Origin: Beta vulgaris subsp. vulgaris
Taxonomy: Eukaryota > Streptophyta > Magnoliopsida > Caryophyllales > Amaranthaceae
NCBI RefSeq assembly: GCF_026745355.1
Contig: NC_079210.1
Span: 21,842,483 to 21,906,482, forward strand
Reading direction: 5' to 3'
Length of the DNA: 64,000 nucleotides
In this document: piece by piece, positions 11,201 to 20,900 of the stretch
Layout: every line of letters begins with the position of its first letter
How positions within the stretch are numbered: position 1 is the stretch's first letter
Program-made: the position numbers and the translations under genes
Notes under the pieces: model-generated
Seen by the model: only the letters and a program-made list of their open reading frames with translations
Told to the model about the DNA's origin: nothing
The model's database searches: none

Positions 11201-12923
11201 CTGTACTAGTGTACCTCTTTTGTAGGCCAATGTGGTCTAGCCTTAAAAACCTCCAAGAAGTGCTCAACTACCCATTTACTCTTGAACTGCTCGTTATTCT
11301 TCATATTCCTATGGTACTTATGGGCACCTTTCACTGTCTTGACCACAAAAGTGGCTCTCCTTGAATCACAAGATGAATATAAGTAGAATGGGGAGCCTTC
11401 AACACATCTAACTCCTATCCTTTACCCCCCCCCCCCTTTATATTGCTGATGGTAACACTCACATTCTTCCCTTGAAATATGCCATACTTAGCAACAACTC
11501 TCTTAAACTCTATCCTATTGTTCAACCTCGGTCCTACCTTCTAAGTGAAGGTTGAGAAATCAGTGTCACTACTCACTAAAAGAGCTCTATTAGTCCTCCT
11601 TGCACCAATCACATCTTCTTCTTCTTCACTGTTAGGTGCAGTGTGTATTTCCTCATCACTCTATTCATATTCACTCACAAATCCACCATCATGATGCACT
11701 TGCTCAGCTTCCCTACTTGGTCTCTGTTGTGCACCAAGTTTACACTCTGCAACATCTTTTTGAAGTTGTTAAGCTATGCTAAGCAGCCTACTGTTGCACT
11801 TTTTTAATCTATCCCTTGCAGTCCTATACTCAGCATCACTAATATCAGATTCATCACCTAAAAACTCATGTGCAAAGACCTCGAGAATGTCATCATCTTC
11901 TTCACTCACTATCACATCATCATCTTGATCTAAATCAAGATCTTCTGAATCAAACTCATCATCACTTACACCATCATCCACATACTTTTGATCAAGCTCA
12001 TCCTCACTAGAACTCTCACCTATAAGTTCTCTTAATGTGAGGGGCACTTGTGGTCTATTATCAAAGAAATCATACTCAGGTTGAGCTTCAGGTTCAGGTT
12101 CAGGTTGAGCTTTAGGTTCAGTTTGAGGCTCAGGTTCAGGTTGAGGTTGAGCTTCAGGTTCAGTTTGAGGCTCAGCTTCAGGTTCAAGTTGAGGTTCAGC
12201 TTCCTTTTGTTGTAGCTGGGAAGTTTTGCCTTTAGTTGGGTTTTTTTATGTTGGGTGGGGGATTTTTATGGTTTTGGTGAGAGTTTTATGGGAAGGTTGG
12301 GTTTTTTTCTGAGTTGCTTGTGAAAGCTGAAACTATAAGGGTGTGGGTTTGTTTTGGGTTACTAGTTATACATGTATGGGTAAGGGTGAGAGGTGTTGAG
12401 AAAATATATTTAACTAGCAGTAGTGGGTTGAATGGGTTTGGATGATGTTGTAGGATCTTCTTTTTCTTGGGGATCCATATCTTTGGCAAGATTTGGCTTT
12501 TGTGGGCCCCTTCTAAGGGTTAATTTCTTTGCTTTAGGCTGATGTGGAAAGGGTGGGTTTGGTGTACTGTGTCATAAGTGTTCATGGAGATGTTTGTACT
12601 AAGTGAGTCATCACTCTCACCATACAAGACACACAACTCTATAAACTTATTCTGCACAACAAGTTTAGTCATCTCCATAACCTCATCATCTTCAAAAACC
12701 TTTCTCAATCCAGTTGTTAATGTCATACTAGGAACTAATAGGTAGAATAATCTAACTTACTCAGCGTAATTACCACATTTTCTAGCCAACTCAATTAGAT
12801 CAAATACATATTTCATTTGGATCAATGGGGAATCCTACCCATTCCTCCCATATACACTAAAAACTCATTTTAATCTTTCATAAAACACCCACCATGCCAG
12901 AAACTCAAAGTAACATCATCCAT

Positions 12924-13684
12924 TTTTTAACCTAAAAACAATGAATTGAAAAACCACAATTAGTTACATGTCATTGCATAACTCATAAGCAAAAATAAGT
13001 TCAGATTCAGATTCCAACAAATTTATGCACTACATTATTTACAAGTTCAAATTCGACACCTTTAGGTTCAAATTTTTAGGCTTAACATCATCAAGGTTCA
13101 AATTTTTAGGTTGAAATTACACCAGCTGGCAATTGCACAATTACAAAACATTGTCATTATTAGGGTTTCACATTTTCAAGTTCAGTCAATAATTTCCTAA
13201 AATTGCGAAATAAAGATCAAATTTTTACTTCCAAAAATAAATGTTTTTAGTATAGCAATAAATGAAGATGTGCATACTTGTAATTCGTAATTTGTTGGTT
13301 GTTGAATGTACTTCACTTGCTAGAGAATGAGAGAAAATGGCAAAGAGAGAGAGGGAGAGAGAGAGAGAGGGGAAAGGGGTGAACAGTGTTCCATGGAAGA
13401 CGAAGGAGTAAGAGGAACGGTGGTTGAAAGCATTAAGGGCAAGTTTTAGGAGAGATCTTGTTAGATTCGTTTCAATGTATATTTTCATAATATCAATTTT
13501 TTGTAATTTTTGCTTATTGATAACTAGAAAATATAAAGATTTAAAAAGTGCATGCATTGGCATGTGTGACCAAAAAAAAGGTCAACTAAAAAAACATAGA
13601 TAGTAAAAGTCAAAATAATATAACAAACACACGCGGTTTAAATTTTCCTTCTAACTAGACCATGTGTGTGTGTGTGTGTGTGTT

Positions 13685-13727
<43 letters not shown>

Positions 13728-14132
13728 TAGTTTACTTATCGTCCTCGTAATTCCACTAATTGTGTACGAACATAATTAGTCGTGCCATGGCAATTATAAG
13801 CATTAAATTTTTTCTAATGTATCTAATCTGAATGTGACCCAAAAACTTAATTATTTTATTAATGACAAACCAACGACAGGGTCTCACTACTAGAGTTAAC
13901 CTCTATATAACAAATCTTGATTTCATATGAAAATAAGGCTCGAAATTAACGAATTATTGGAGTATTAATATTAGATATTAATTCGTTTTAGAAAACATTG
14001 ATGCATTATTACTAACTGGGTCTTATAATTAGACATTGACCATAGCAATCCTTCACTGATTAACCAAATCGAAACTGAAAAAAAAATCAGAATATATACT
14101 TCATTAGTTATTACCCTCTTATTCCATCCTAT
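12924..14132. other. non-coding flank of the MULE, no gene seen
   Basis: This stretch lies upstream of the MULE transposase start and before the next LTR element. It has short repeats of TTCAAATTTTTAGG (13040-13115), a GA-rich tract near 13340-13375 (a likely leader or promoter feature of the MULE) and the dinucleotide repeat at 13663-13724. A small minus-strand reading frame at 13225-13563 is Ser/Leu-rich through the CT tract and is not supported as a gene. The MULE's terminal inverted repeats were not found. Confidence 0.4.
13663..13724. repeat. compound (TG)n(TA)n microsatellite
   Basis: About 14 TG units with one interruption (13663-13688) run directly into about 17 TA units ending at 13724. 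Confidence 0.95.
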
Positions 14133-14744
14133 TGATACATATGTGATCTGGTCATTTTCTATAAATCCTAGTTCTATAAGGATTATTATGTAGCTTCCTA
14201 GTTCTGTTAGGAACCTATGTATTTTATTTGCTTAATAACTCTTTAATTAAGGTGTTTGCATAATAAAGGGATCCTATTATGTTTAGGAGTCTAATTCCCT
14301 AAGTCTTAGTGTTTGAGTGTGCTTAGGAGTATTTATTTTCTATCCTAGAATAGGCGTGTGAAGATAAGCATGATTGTAAGGTAAGATTATGGATAGTTAT
14401 CTTGTTAGGCGTGTGATACTTAATTACTTTAACTAGGAGTCTTTATTATTTATCTTCTTAGTTGTTAGTGTGTGTTACGATTTATTTCGAGCGTGTAGTT
14501 ATAGGCACGAGCTTCATTAATAAAATCAGTTTTTTTTAGTAAAAAGAAAGTGCGTAATTGCATATGTTAAGCGTAAGCTAACAAATTGGTTTCCGAGTAG
14601 TAAACCAAAAAAACAACCGAGACTTGTTTTTCTATGCTCTTAACCGCGACTTAAGAGTACTATCCCTTTAGTTTCATAGTTAGTTCGTTAATAAAGTACA
14701 AAACCATAAAAAGAGTTCGAAACAACCACAAAAAAATTACATCA
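14133..14744 (+). repeat. 5' LTR of the 14133-17485 element
   Basis: 612 bp, TG...CA. It matches 16879-17485 along its whole length with scattered substitutions and small indels, so the insertion is clearly older than the one at 51396. Confidence 0.9.
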
Positions 14745-14746
14745 AG

Positions 14747-14758
14747 TGGTATCAGAGC
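14747..14758 (+). other. primer-binding site for initiator tRNA-Met
   Basis: TGGTATCAGAGC two bases after the 5' LTR, the usual plant retrotransposon PBS. It primes minus-strand DNA synthesis. Confidence 0.9.
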
Positions 14759-14936
14759 AGGGATCATTGCGATGGCGCGTGCGGACCCGTGCGATGGCCA
14801 AATCATGATTGTTTTGGTTAGGTGGAAGGCTAACATATAGGGATACATCGTGTCAAAATTTCAGCCCAAGCCGATCAGTAACGAAGTCACAGCAATATCA
14901 AACTTTTGACGCAAACATCCTGTCTTTTGCGCGAAG

Positions 14937-15590
14937 ATGGTTCGTGAATCTTCCAAGAAGTTGGAGGACGATGTTGATCTCCTAGGGAATAAGATGTTGC
15001 AGTTGGATGGTAGCCTAAATTCAGTGGTTGATGCCATGAAGGAGATGCAAGCGGAGCTATTGGGGTTGAGAAACAAAGCTGATGAGCATTCCTACAACTC
15101 CTATGATCGACAACCACGCAAGGAGGAGGAGATGAAACTAAGTGAACTTCCGGAATTTGATGGTACTTTAGAGCCCGGTGTTTATTTGGATTGGGAGAGG
15201 CGTATGCAGCAAATCTTTGATCACAAAAAGGTTAGTGGTGCGAAGAGTTTTTCTTATGCTACTCTTAAATTCACAAAGTACGCTTCTTTATGGTTTAAAA
15301 ACATGCAAGTGAGGCGAGAAAATAGAAGGGAAGGAATTCATCTCTACGTGGTCAGATTTGAAGCTTAAACTAAAGAAACGTTTTGTTCCACGTACTTATA
15401 AGCAAGATTTGTTTGTAAAGTTTAATTTTTTGCAACAAAATCAGTTAACTGTGGCACAATATGTACAAGAATTTGAGAGGCTTTCAATGGCTTGCGACTG
15501 TAAGGATGAAGATGAGCAAAAGAGTGCCATGTTTCTGATTGGACTCAATACCCTATTGCAAATCTCGTAGAACTTCATGTATATCATTCT
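14937..15590 (+). pseudogene. gag capsid region of the 14133 element
   Basis: The start codon at 14937 gives a Ser/Leu-rich coiled N-terminus, then LSELPEFDGTLEPGVYLDWERRMQQIF, KFTKYASLWFKN, and, after a one-base frameshift near 15340-15360, LKKRFVPRTYKQDLFVKF, LTVAQYVQEFERLSMAC and SAMFLIGLN. This is the retrotrans_gag domain of Ty3/gypsy elements, which forms the particle shell. A stop lies at about 15568, before the zinc knuckle at 15812-15858 (CFKCQGHGHIARQCPN). Confidence 0.85.
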
Positions 15591-15804
15591 TTTGACGAGC
15601 TTCATTAGCCAGCAAGGTCGAGTGCCAATAAAAGGAGACTAAGGGTAAGAGTACTCGATTTTCGTTTGCTCCTAAATCTGAAGTAACATTTTCTTCCTCA
15701 AAGTGCGAGGCTTTAGATAAAGGTAAGGCTATAGATGCAGTGGTGGTGGGGAATTTGAAGCCAAAGCAAGGACCTTTGACTCCGGGGTAGGTGATATGAA
15801 GGGT

Positions 15805-16558
15805 AAGCAGTGTTTTAAGTGCCAAGGACATGGACACATAGCTCGGCAATGTCCGAACATGGTTCTTATTTCGTTGGAGGAGCATCATGCACTTTTAATG
15901 GAGTAGCAAGAGGAGGAAACAAGGTTGTTGGCTCGTAACAAGGCTTCTATTGATTTTGAGGAGATGGAGGTTGCCTTGTTTAGTACCAATTTGGCACATC
16001 CAAAAGAGGAGAGGGGAGAGAGGAGGAGCATGATCCTTAAGTGGTGCAATCTATCGAAGATGATGAGCACGAGCAACGTCAAAACTTATTTCAATCGAGG
16101 TGCTTGATCAATGGTAAGACGTACAATTTTATTATTTATTTGGGTTCTTGCACTGATGATGTGGCTCAATCTGTTGTGAGTTCATTAAAAATACCTACGC
16201 AAATTCACCCTAGGCCTTACAAGTTGAGTTGGTTGAATGATGATAGTGGTGTGTTGGTTAGTAAGCGGGCGTTAATAGGCTTTAGGGTAGAAACATACAT
16301 GGATCAATTGTGGTTTGTTGTTGTCCCTATGAGTGCTTGTGATTTATTGCTTGGGCGTCCATGTCAATCAGATCGCCAAGTGATACACCATGGTCGAGAT
16401 AATATCTATTCGGTGGTGAAAGATGGGGAACGTTTTGGTCTCAAGCCTTTACCTCCTAAGCGTAAGATGGTGCCTAGAGTTGTTGACGTCGCATCACAAC
16501 AAGTTATGGCTGCTGAATGGTGTCCAAGGCAGATTAGAGTGTCGAGCATGTATGCATA
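15805..16558 (+). pseudogene. zinc knuckle and retroviral-type aspartic protease region
   Basis: CFKCQGHGHIARQCPN (a CCHC knuckle) is followed, after a stop near 15904, by an acidic linker and, from about 16110, INGKTYNFII..GSCTDDVAQSVVSSL, RPYKLSWLNDD and LLLGRPCQSDRQVIHHG. In relatives the active site reads D-S-G-S-C-T; here the Asp position is Leu (YLGSCT), so the protease would be dead. The end (KPLPPKR) leads into a short spacer before the pol tail. Confidence 0.8.
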
Positions 16559-16559
16559 A

Positions 16560-16850
16560 GTTCGTGTAGCGGGAAGAGGAGCTAGATGCCGCAAGCACCA
16601 AAAAGGAACGACGAGCTAAGTTGTTGCACCTTCGTCAAGGTCCACATATAGGCAAGGGAGATTAGGTGTGGCTGTCACTTAGTGCTCAAAAACTGCATTT
16701 AGATCACAAGAACGATGAACCTATGGATGAGGGACCCTTCAAGATTGTGAAGAAACTTGGCTATGCAACGTACAAAGTCTTGTTGGGCAAGGGGGTGTGC
16801 GCAACACTTGGGAGTGCTGATCTTGTGCCGTGCTTGGAAGACCCTTGAGG
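16560..16850 (+). pseudogene. C-terminal tail of pol fused next to protease
   Basis: KKERRAKLLHLRQGPHIGKGD then, after a stop at 16663-16665, VWLSLSAQKLHLDHKNDEPMDEGPFKIVKKLG.ATYKV. This is the post-integrase segment normally about 1,000 residues further on, so RT, RNase H and integrase have been deleted cleanly between about 16555 and 16570. Confidence 0.75.
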
Positions 16851-16878
16851 ACAAGGATTGTTTTCAAAAAGGAGAGGA

Positions 16879-17485
16879 TGATACATATGGGATATGGCCA
16901 TTTTCTATAAATTCTAGTTCTGTTAGGATTTTTATGTAACTTCCTAGTTCAGTTAGGAAACTATGTATTTTATTTGCTTAATAACTCTTTAATTTAGGTG
17001 TTTGCATAATAAAGGGTTCCTATTAGGTTTAGGAGTCTAATTTCCTAAGTCTTAGTATTTGAGTGTGCTTAGGAGTATTTATTTTCTATCCTAGAATAAA
17101 CGTGTGAAGATAAGCATGCTTAGAAGATAAGATTATGCATAGTTATCTTGTTAGGCGTGTGATACTTAATTAGTTTAACTAGGAGTCTTTATTATCCTCT
17201 TAGTTGTTAGTGTGTGTTAGGACTTGTTTCAAGCGTGTATTTATAGGCACTCGCTTCATTAATAAAATCAGTTTTTTTTTAGTAAAAAGAAAGTGCATAA
17301 CTGCATATATTGAGCGTAAGCTAACAAATTGGTTCCCGAGTAGTAAACCAAAACAAACAATTGAGACTTGTTTGTCTATGCTCTTAACCGCGACTTAAGA
17401 ATTATATCCCTTTAATTCATAGCTAGTTCGTTAATAAAGCACAAAACCATAAAAAGAGTTCGAAACAACCACAAAAATCACATCA
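16879..17485 (+). repeat. 3' LTR of the 14133-17485 element
   Basis: 607 bp copy of the 5' LTR, preceded by the polypurine tract at about 16864-16878. It ends 470 bp from the stop codon of the host LRR gene on the other strand. Confidence 0.9.
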
Positions 17486-17954
17486 AGATCCAGGCACATT
17501 CTCAAAGCATGTACTTTGGTGAGGTCGGTTCACCCACTCTCATATTTCTCTCAAAATTCCTCCTTACATAACATTGCTTTGCTTCACTTTGCTGTCTCAA
17601 ATGTACCAAAGAAGGCCTTTGATGACCCTCAACCTACTTTGCACAGGAAGGCGTTCCCTTAGAGCACTTTTGCTCAAAACATCATAAATATCCTTTGTAG
17701 CCTCATTCATACATGATACAACATGAAGGCCAGATTAGTGCAGAATATAGATAAAAAGCAACTCTTAATGCAGTGAAACAAACTTAAAACCTCGAGGCAA
17801 AGTAGCTACGGCATTTTATTCTCTTGTACATGTATTACCGGAAATATCAGCATTCTCAAGAGAACACATAACCCAGCGAAATCACAACAAATGTCTCATA
17901 AACACAACAAAAAATGACCTCACTCCTAGAAGTCCGAAGAGCAGAACAGGGAGC
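17486..17954 (-). other. 3' untranslated and downstream region of the LRR gene
   Basis: Non-coding stretch after the LRR gene stop. On the minus strand an AATAAA polyadenylation signal lies at 17815-17820, about 135 bases past the stop codon. The remainder up to the retrotransposon LTR has no recognised feature. Confidence 0.55.
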
Positions 17955-20900
17955 TTAAAGTAATGCTAGAGTGCCCTCACTTCGACTTTTGTGAAGGGGA
18001 CCAGATCTTAAGCTCTGGAGCTTGTTTCCAATATCAAAGTGATGATGGCGGTGGCTCGTTTTTGCCCCACGTGGTGGTACAAGCAAATGTTTCCCTTTAG
18101 ATTGCTTTATAGAGTCTGATGTTTGACCCTTCTGCCCATGTGTAGAAGAATGTGACGATCGCTTGGGAGCACCACTTCCCCGACGTGAAGAGGACTTGTG
18201 ATCAGATCTAAGCCCCCTATCTGAAATACCCAGTCGAACAGACCTATCTGAGGAGTCTTTCAGGGTGCTGGTTTTTGTATGCTGCCGGTTGTAATAAGCC
18301 AAATGAGGAAGTAGACCCAGTAAATATTTCTTCAGTTGCTCATCCCCAACATTTTTCTGGGCTGGGTTTCCTTCCAAACTGATTGCTTGCATGGAATTAT
18401 AGTTGGCAGCAAGCTGGCCTAGACATTTGGAAGTAGCGATTTTGTTGAAACGCAAATCAAGAACGGTTAACTTTAAAAGCCTGTGTAGACCTTCCACTTC
18501 ACTGATTTTATTTCCAGCCAAGTATAGTTCCTTCAAAGTGGAACATGATGCAAGACCTTCAGAACAAGAGCACACCAGTATCCACATGAGTAAGCACAAT
18601 AAAAGATTTGGGCAGCAACAGTTAATACTAATATTCAGAATCTTAGAATTACAAGAAAAGAAATATGATAGGACATCATGCAATCAGATGAATTTGACAT
18701 GACTCAATCTCTTCTAAATACACAAATATGCATCATTTATGGAATTAAATTCATTTATCCCAGAAATGATAATATGGCACAAAAAAAGGATACTTCCTTG
18801 GCTCAAAGTCAAACAGGATGACACAAACATTTCAGCACAAAAGGGGAAGTGGGTGGGAGGGTATGAAATACATCCGAGCCTGACCCAGGTCGCACACCTG
18901 GCTTGGTGGGTGAGTCTCCCAACAAGAGTTTTTGCATACTGTGAGGCTCGAACTTGAGACCTCCCTTAAGCGACATTAAGTTGCTTACCGCTTGAGCCAA
19001 CTCTTGTTAGTACATGAGGCAAAATTACTATTCCCCTTTTCTTCTTCTTCCCCTTAGTTCTAATTTCTCTTTCTATTTTATCTAGATCCACTGCATAAAT
19101 TCGAAATATTAATTTCTTTTTCTTAAATGATGATTATGACTACTTGTTTAAAGTGACTTTGACAGTGAACAAGAAATTTCACATGCCAATGTAGGAGATT
19201 CACAGAGTTTGCAGCAACAAAGTGTTTACAAGGAAGTAAGAGCACAAAAGCTCCCACTATTACACCATTTGCAAGCAAACAAATTGTTCTTCTTAACTTC
19301 CTGAAATTCTCTCTCTTGCCCTTCTCTTAATTTGTCCTTGTTCAATTACTTATGATCACCACCACTTTCTTCATCATTATCTTCATCTACGGTACTAGTA
19401 ATTAATTGATTAAAAATATATAAAGAAAAAAGATTATGATTCAAAGGAGTTGATAGGAGGAGAGAAAAGAGAGGACAGAAGATATGGTATCCGTAGGAAT
19501 AAGAAATGGTGGATGGAAATGCTCCTTCTCATAATCTTCTCTCTTAGGAATAAGAATCTAGACCGTACTTTTTCTAGTTCCTCTATCTTAAGTTCCTCTA
19601 CTTATCTTATTAGAATTTCCCAAATCCCCCCCCCCCCCGCGCGTTCTTCTGCTCTTATATGGTTCTTCTTCCCTTTGAAATTGTTTTTTTTGGCTGAATC
19701 AGAGGATAAATACAATCAATCCGACGAGCGAGTTCTACAGATACCACCTATAGACATATTCACATCACACCTATCAACCATGGAAAAGGGATTCATAGTT
19801 TGAGCTAATAAAAAGATTTTTTTTATTTTTACCACCTTACAAATAACCTATTTTACACTTTACCACCTTTTGTTTTTTTTTTCTTTTCAATTTTACCACC
19901 TTAAGGTTTCCAACTCGTTAAAAATCACCACCTTGACTCAGATCCGACAAGGAATCCGGCGAGGGAGGTCCCAAATAACTGTTTTATGTTTGTTTCCCTC
20001 CATTTTTAAGACCCCAATTTTGTCTTTCAATCCCGCTAAAAACCAAATTTCTTTGATGAAAACCTAAATCAAGTTAGGGCTTACCATTTTTTGATAAATT
20101 CGACCTCAATAAAGAAGGAATGGGAGATTCCGCTACTGTTAAAGTTATGACTTCTCCATCCATTTTAATAGGTTAGGGTTCTTCCTCGATTTTGGGCATT
20201 TCTTGCTCATTAATTTTTTTGGTAAATTGGGGCCTAAATTAGGAAATCTATGGTGTTCTTTAGCATAATGCTTGCTTTGATTTTCATTCATCTTCATTAT
20301 TATATATAGGCCCATAATGTCTCAATAATCTTCTCAACACAACCAAAAGTGCAACTATGGAACTCCTCTTGCTGCAAAACTCGAATAAAGGAGAAGAGAG
20401 AAAAGTTTGATATTCTGGATTTTTGGGTGAAGTGGAGGAGAGAGAGTAAAAGAATCACTCTAAGTATCAAACAGGAGTTGATGATTTTCACAGAGACAAC
20501 GTTGATAGGGAATTGAAGATAAGAATATGATTTGTTTAAGGAAATGGAATGGTGAAGGAAGAAAGAGAATGAAATTGGGAAAGAGAGAGTAAAACAGGGG
20601 GAAAGATTTTTAATTCGAAAGTGGGCCCTCCCTCTCCGGATGTTTTGGCCGGAATACGAGTTAATGGTAGTTTTTAGTGAGTTGGAAAGTTTAAGGTGGT
20701 AAAATTGAAAAGAAAGAAAAAAAAAAAAAAAGGTGGTAAAGTGTAAAACAGCCTACTATAATGTGGTAAAAATAAAAAAATCCATAATAAAAGATTGGAT
20801 TAATGCTCCCACCTCGGAACACTATACATACAGACTTTTCATACTAGAAATCTGAACAAACCATGGATCCACGATTCCCCCCTCAATATTGCCTCCCCTT

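Larger units (their letters stand above)
9860..11211 (-). mobile_element. non-autonomous CACTA (En/Spm-type) element inserted in the MULE transposase
   Basis: The right edge, read on the minus strand, begins CACTAGTACAGAAAAGG at 11211 and is followed inwards by many GCGTCGCA / TGCGACGC motifs, the usual subterminal repeats of plant CACTA elements. The insertion separates the MuDR N-terminal domain from RAYKQMI..., which are adjacent in intact relatives. The left edge near 9860 has the subterminal motifs but no recognisable TAGTG terminus, so one end is lost or altered, and no 3-bp duplication can be shown. The interior holds CT-rich tracts (10020-10135), a minisatellite (10150-10330) and repeated TTGTATGTTAGATCTG phrases (10545-10815). 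No transposase is encoded. Confidence 0.82.
7690..12923 (-). pseudogene. MULE (MuDR-type) transposase pseudogene split by a CACTA element
   Basis: Order on the minus strand: a start codon at 12923 (MDDVTLSFWHGGCF, then VYMGG), GLRKVFEDDEVMEM near 12700, a Glu/Pro/Gln repeat at 12060-12210, an acidic Asp/Glu segment at 11790-12010, and the MuDR N-terminal domain (DSRRATFVVKTVKGAHKY, KWVVEHFLEVFKARPHWPTKE) ending at 11212. The CACTA element interrupts here. Coding resumes at about 9855 (RAYKQMITRDLTYKVKFYANRM), then the DDE domain: the box usually GLDGCFLK reads CVEACFLK, and the second Asp is in TIISDEHQ near 9390. A GT-AG intron spans 8910-9381. After it come ILNAVACVHSDAYHR, LFWKIAKAY, a SWIM zinc finger (CTYKKW..GIPCRHAIA, 8360-8400), a zinc-knuckle remnant near 8080 and an Arg/Gly tail. 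Multiple stops and frameshifts; not functional. Confidence 0.88.
14133..17485 (+). mobile_element. LTR retrotransposon, gypsy type, with large internal deletion
   Basis: The element is bounded by LTRs at 14133-14744 and 16879-17485, both starting TGATACATATG and ending ACATCA. A tRNA-Met type primer-binding site (TGGTATCAGAGC) begins at 14747, and a purine tract (AAAAAGGAGAGGA) precedes the 3' LTR. The internal 2.1 kb keeps gag, zinc knuckle, protease and the extreme C-terminal tail of pol, but not RT, RNase H or integrase. The flanking 5 bp (CCTAT left, AGATC right) do not match, so no target duplication is visible. It could only have moved with enzymes supplied in trans (inference). Confidence 0.9.

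Noticed and set aside
12286..12489. Small minus-strand frame between parts of the MULE transposase
   Set aside because: It is in a region where the transposase frame is broken; composition is Thr/Pro/Asn-rich and no relation to the conserved domains was seen.
13225..13563. 112-codon minus-strand frame with a hydrophobic start
   Set aside because: The Ser/Leu run comes from the GA/CT tract near 13340-13375; no domain and no supporting signals.
18921..19008. A functional tRNA gene
   Set aside because: A- and B-boxes and an acceptor-like stem are present, but the anticodon region is not canonical, and the unit continues into a non-tRNA body, as in a SINE.
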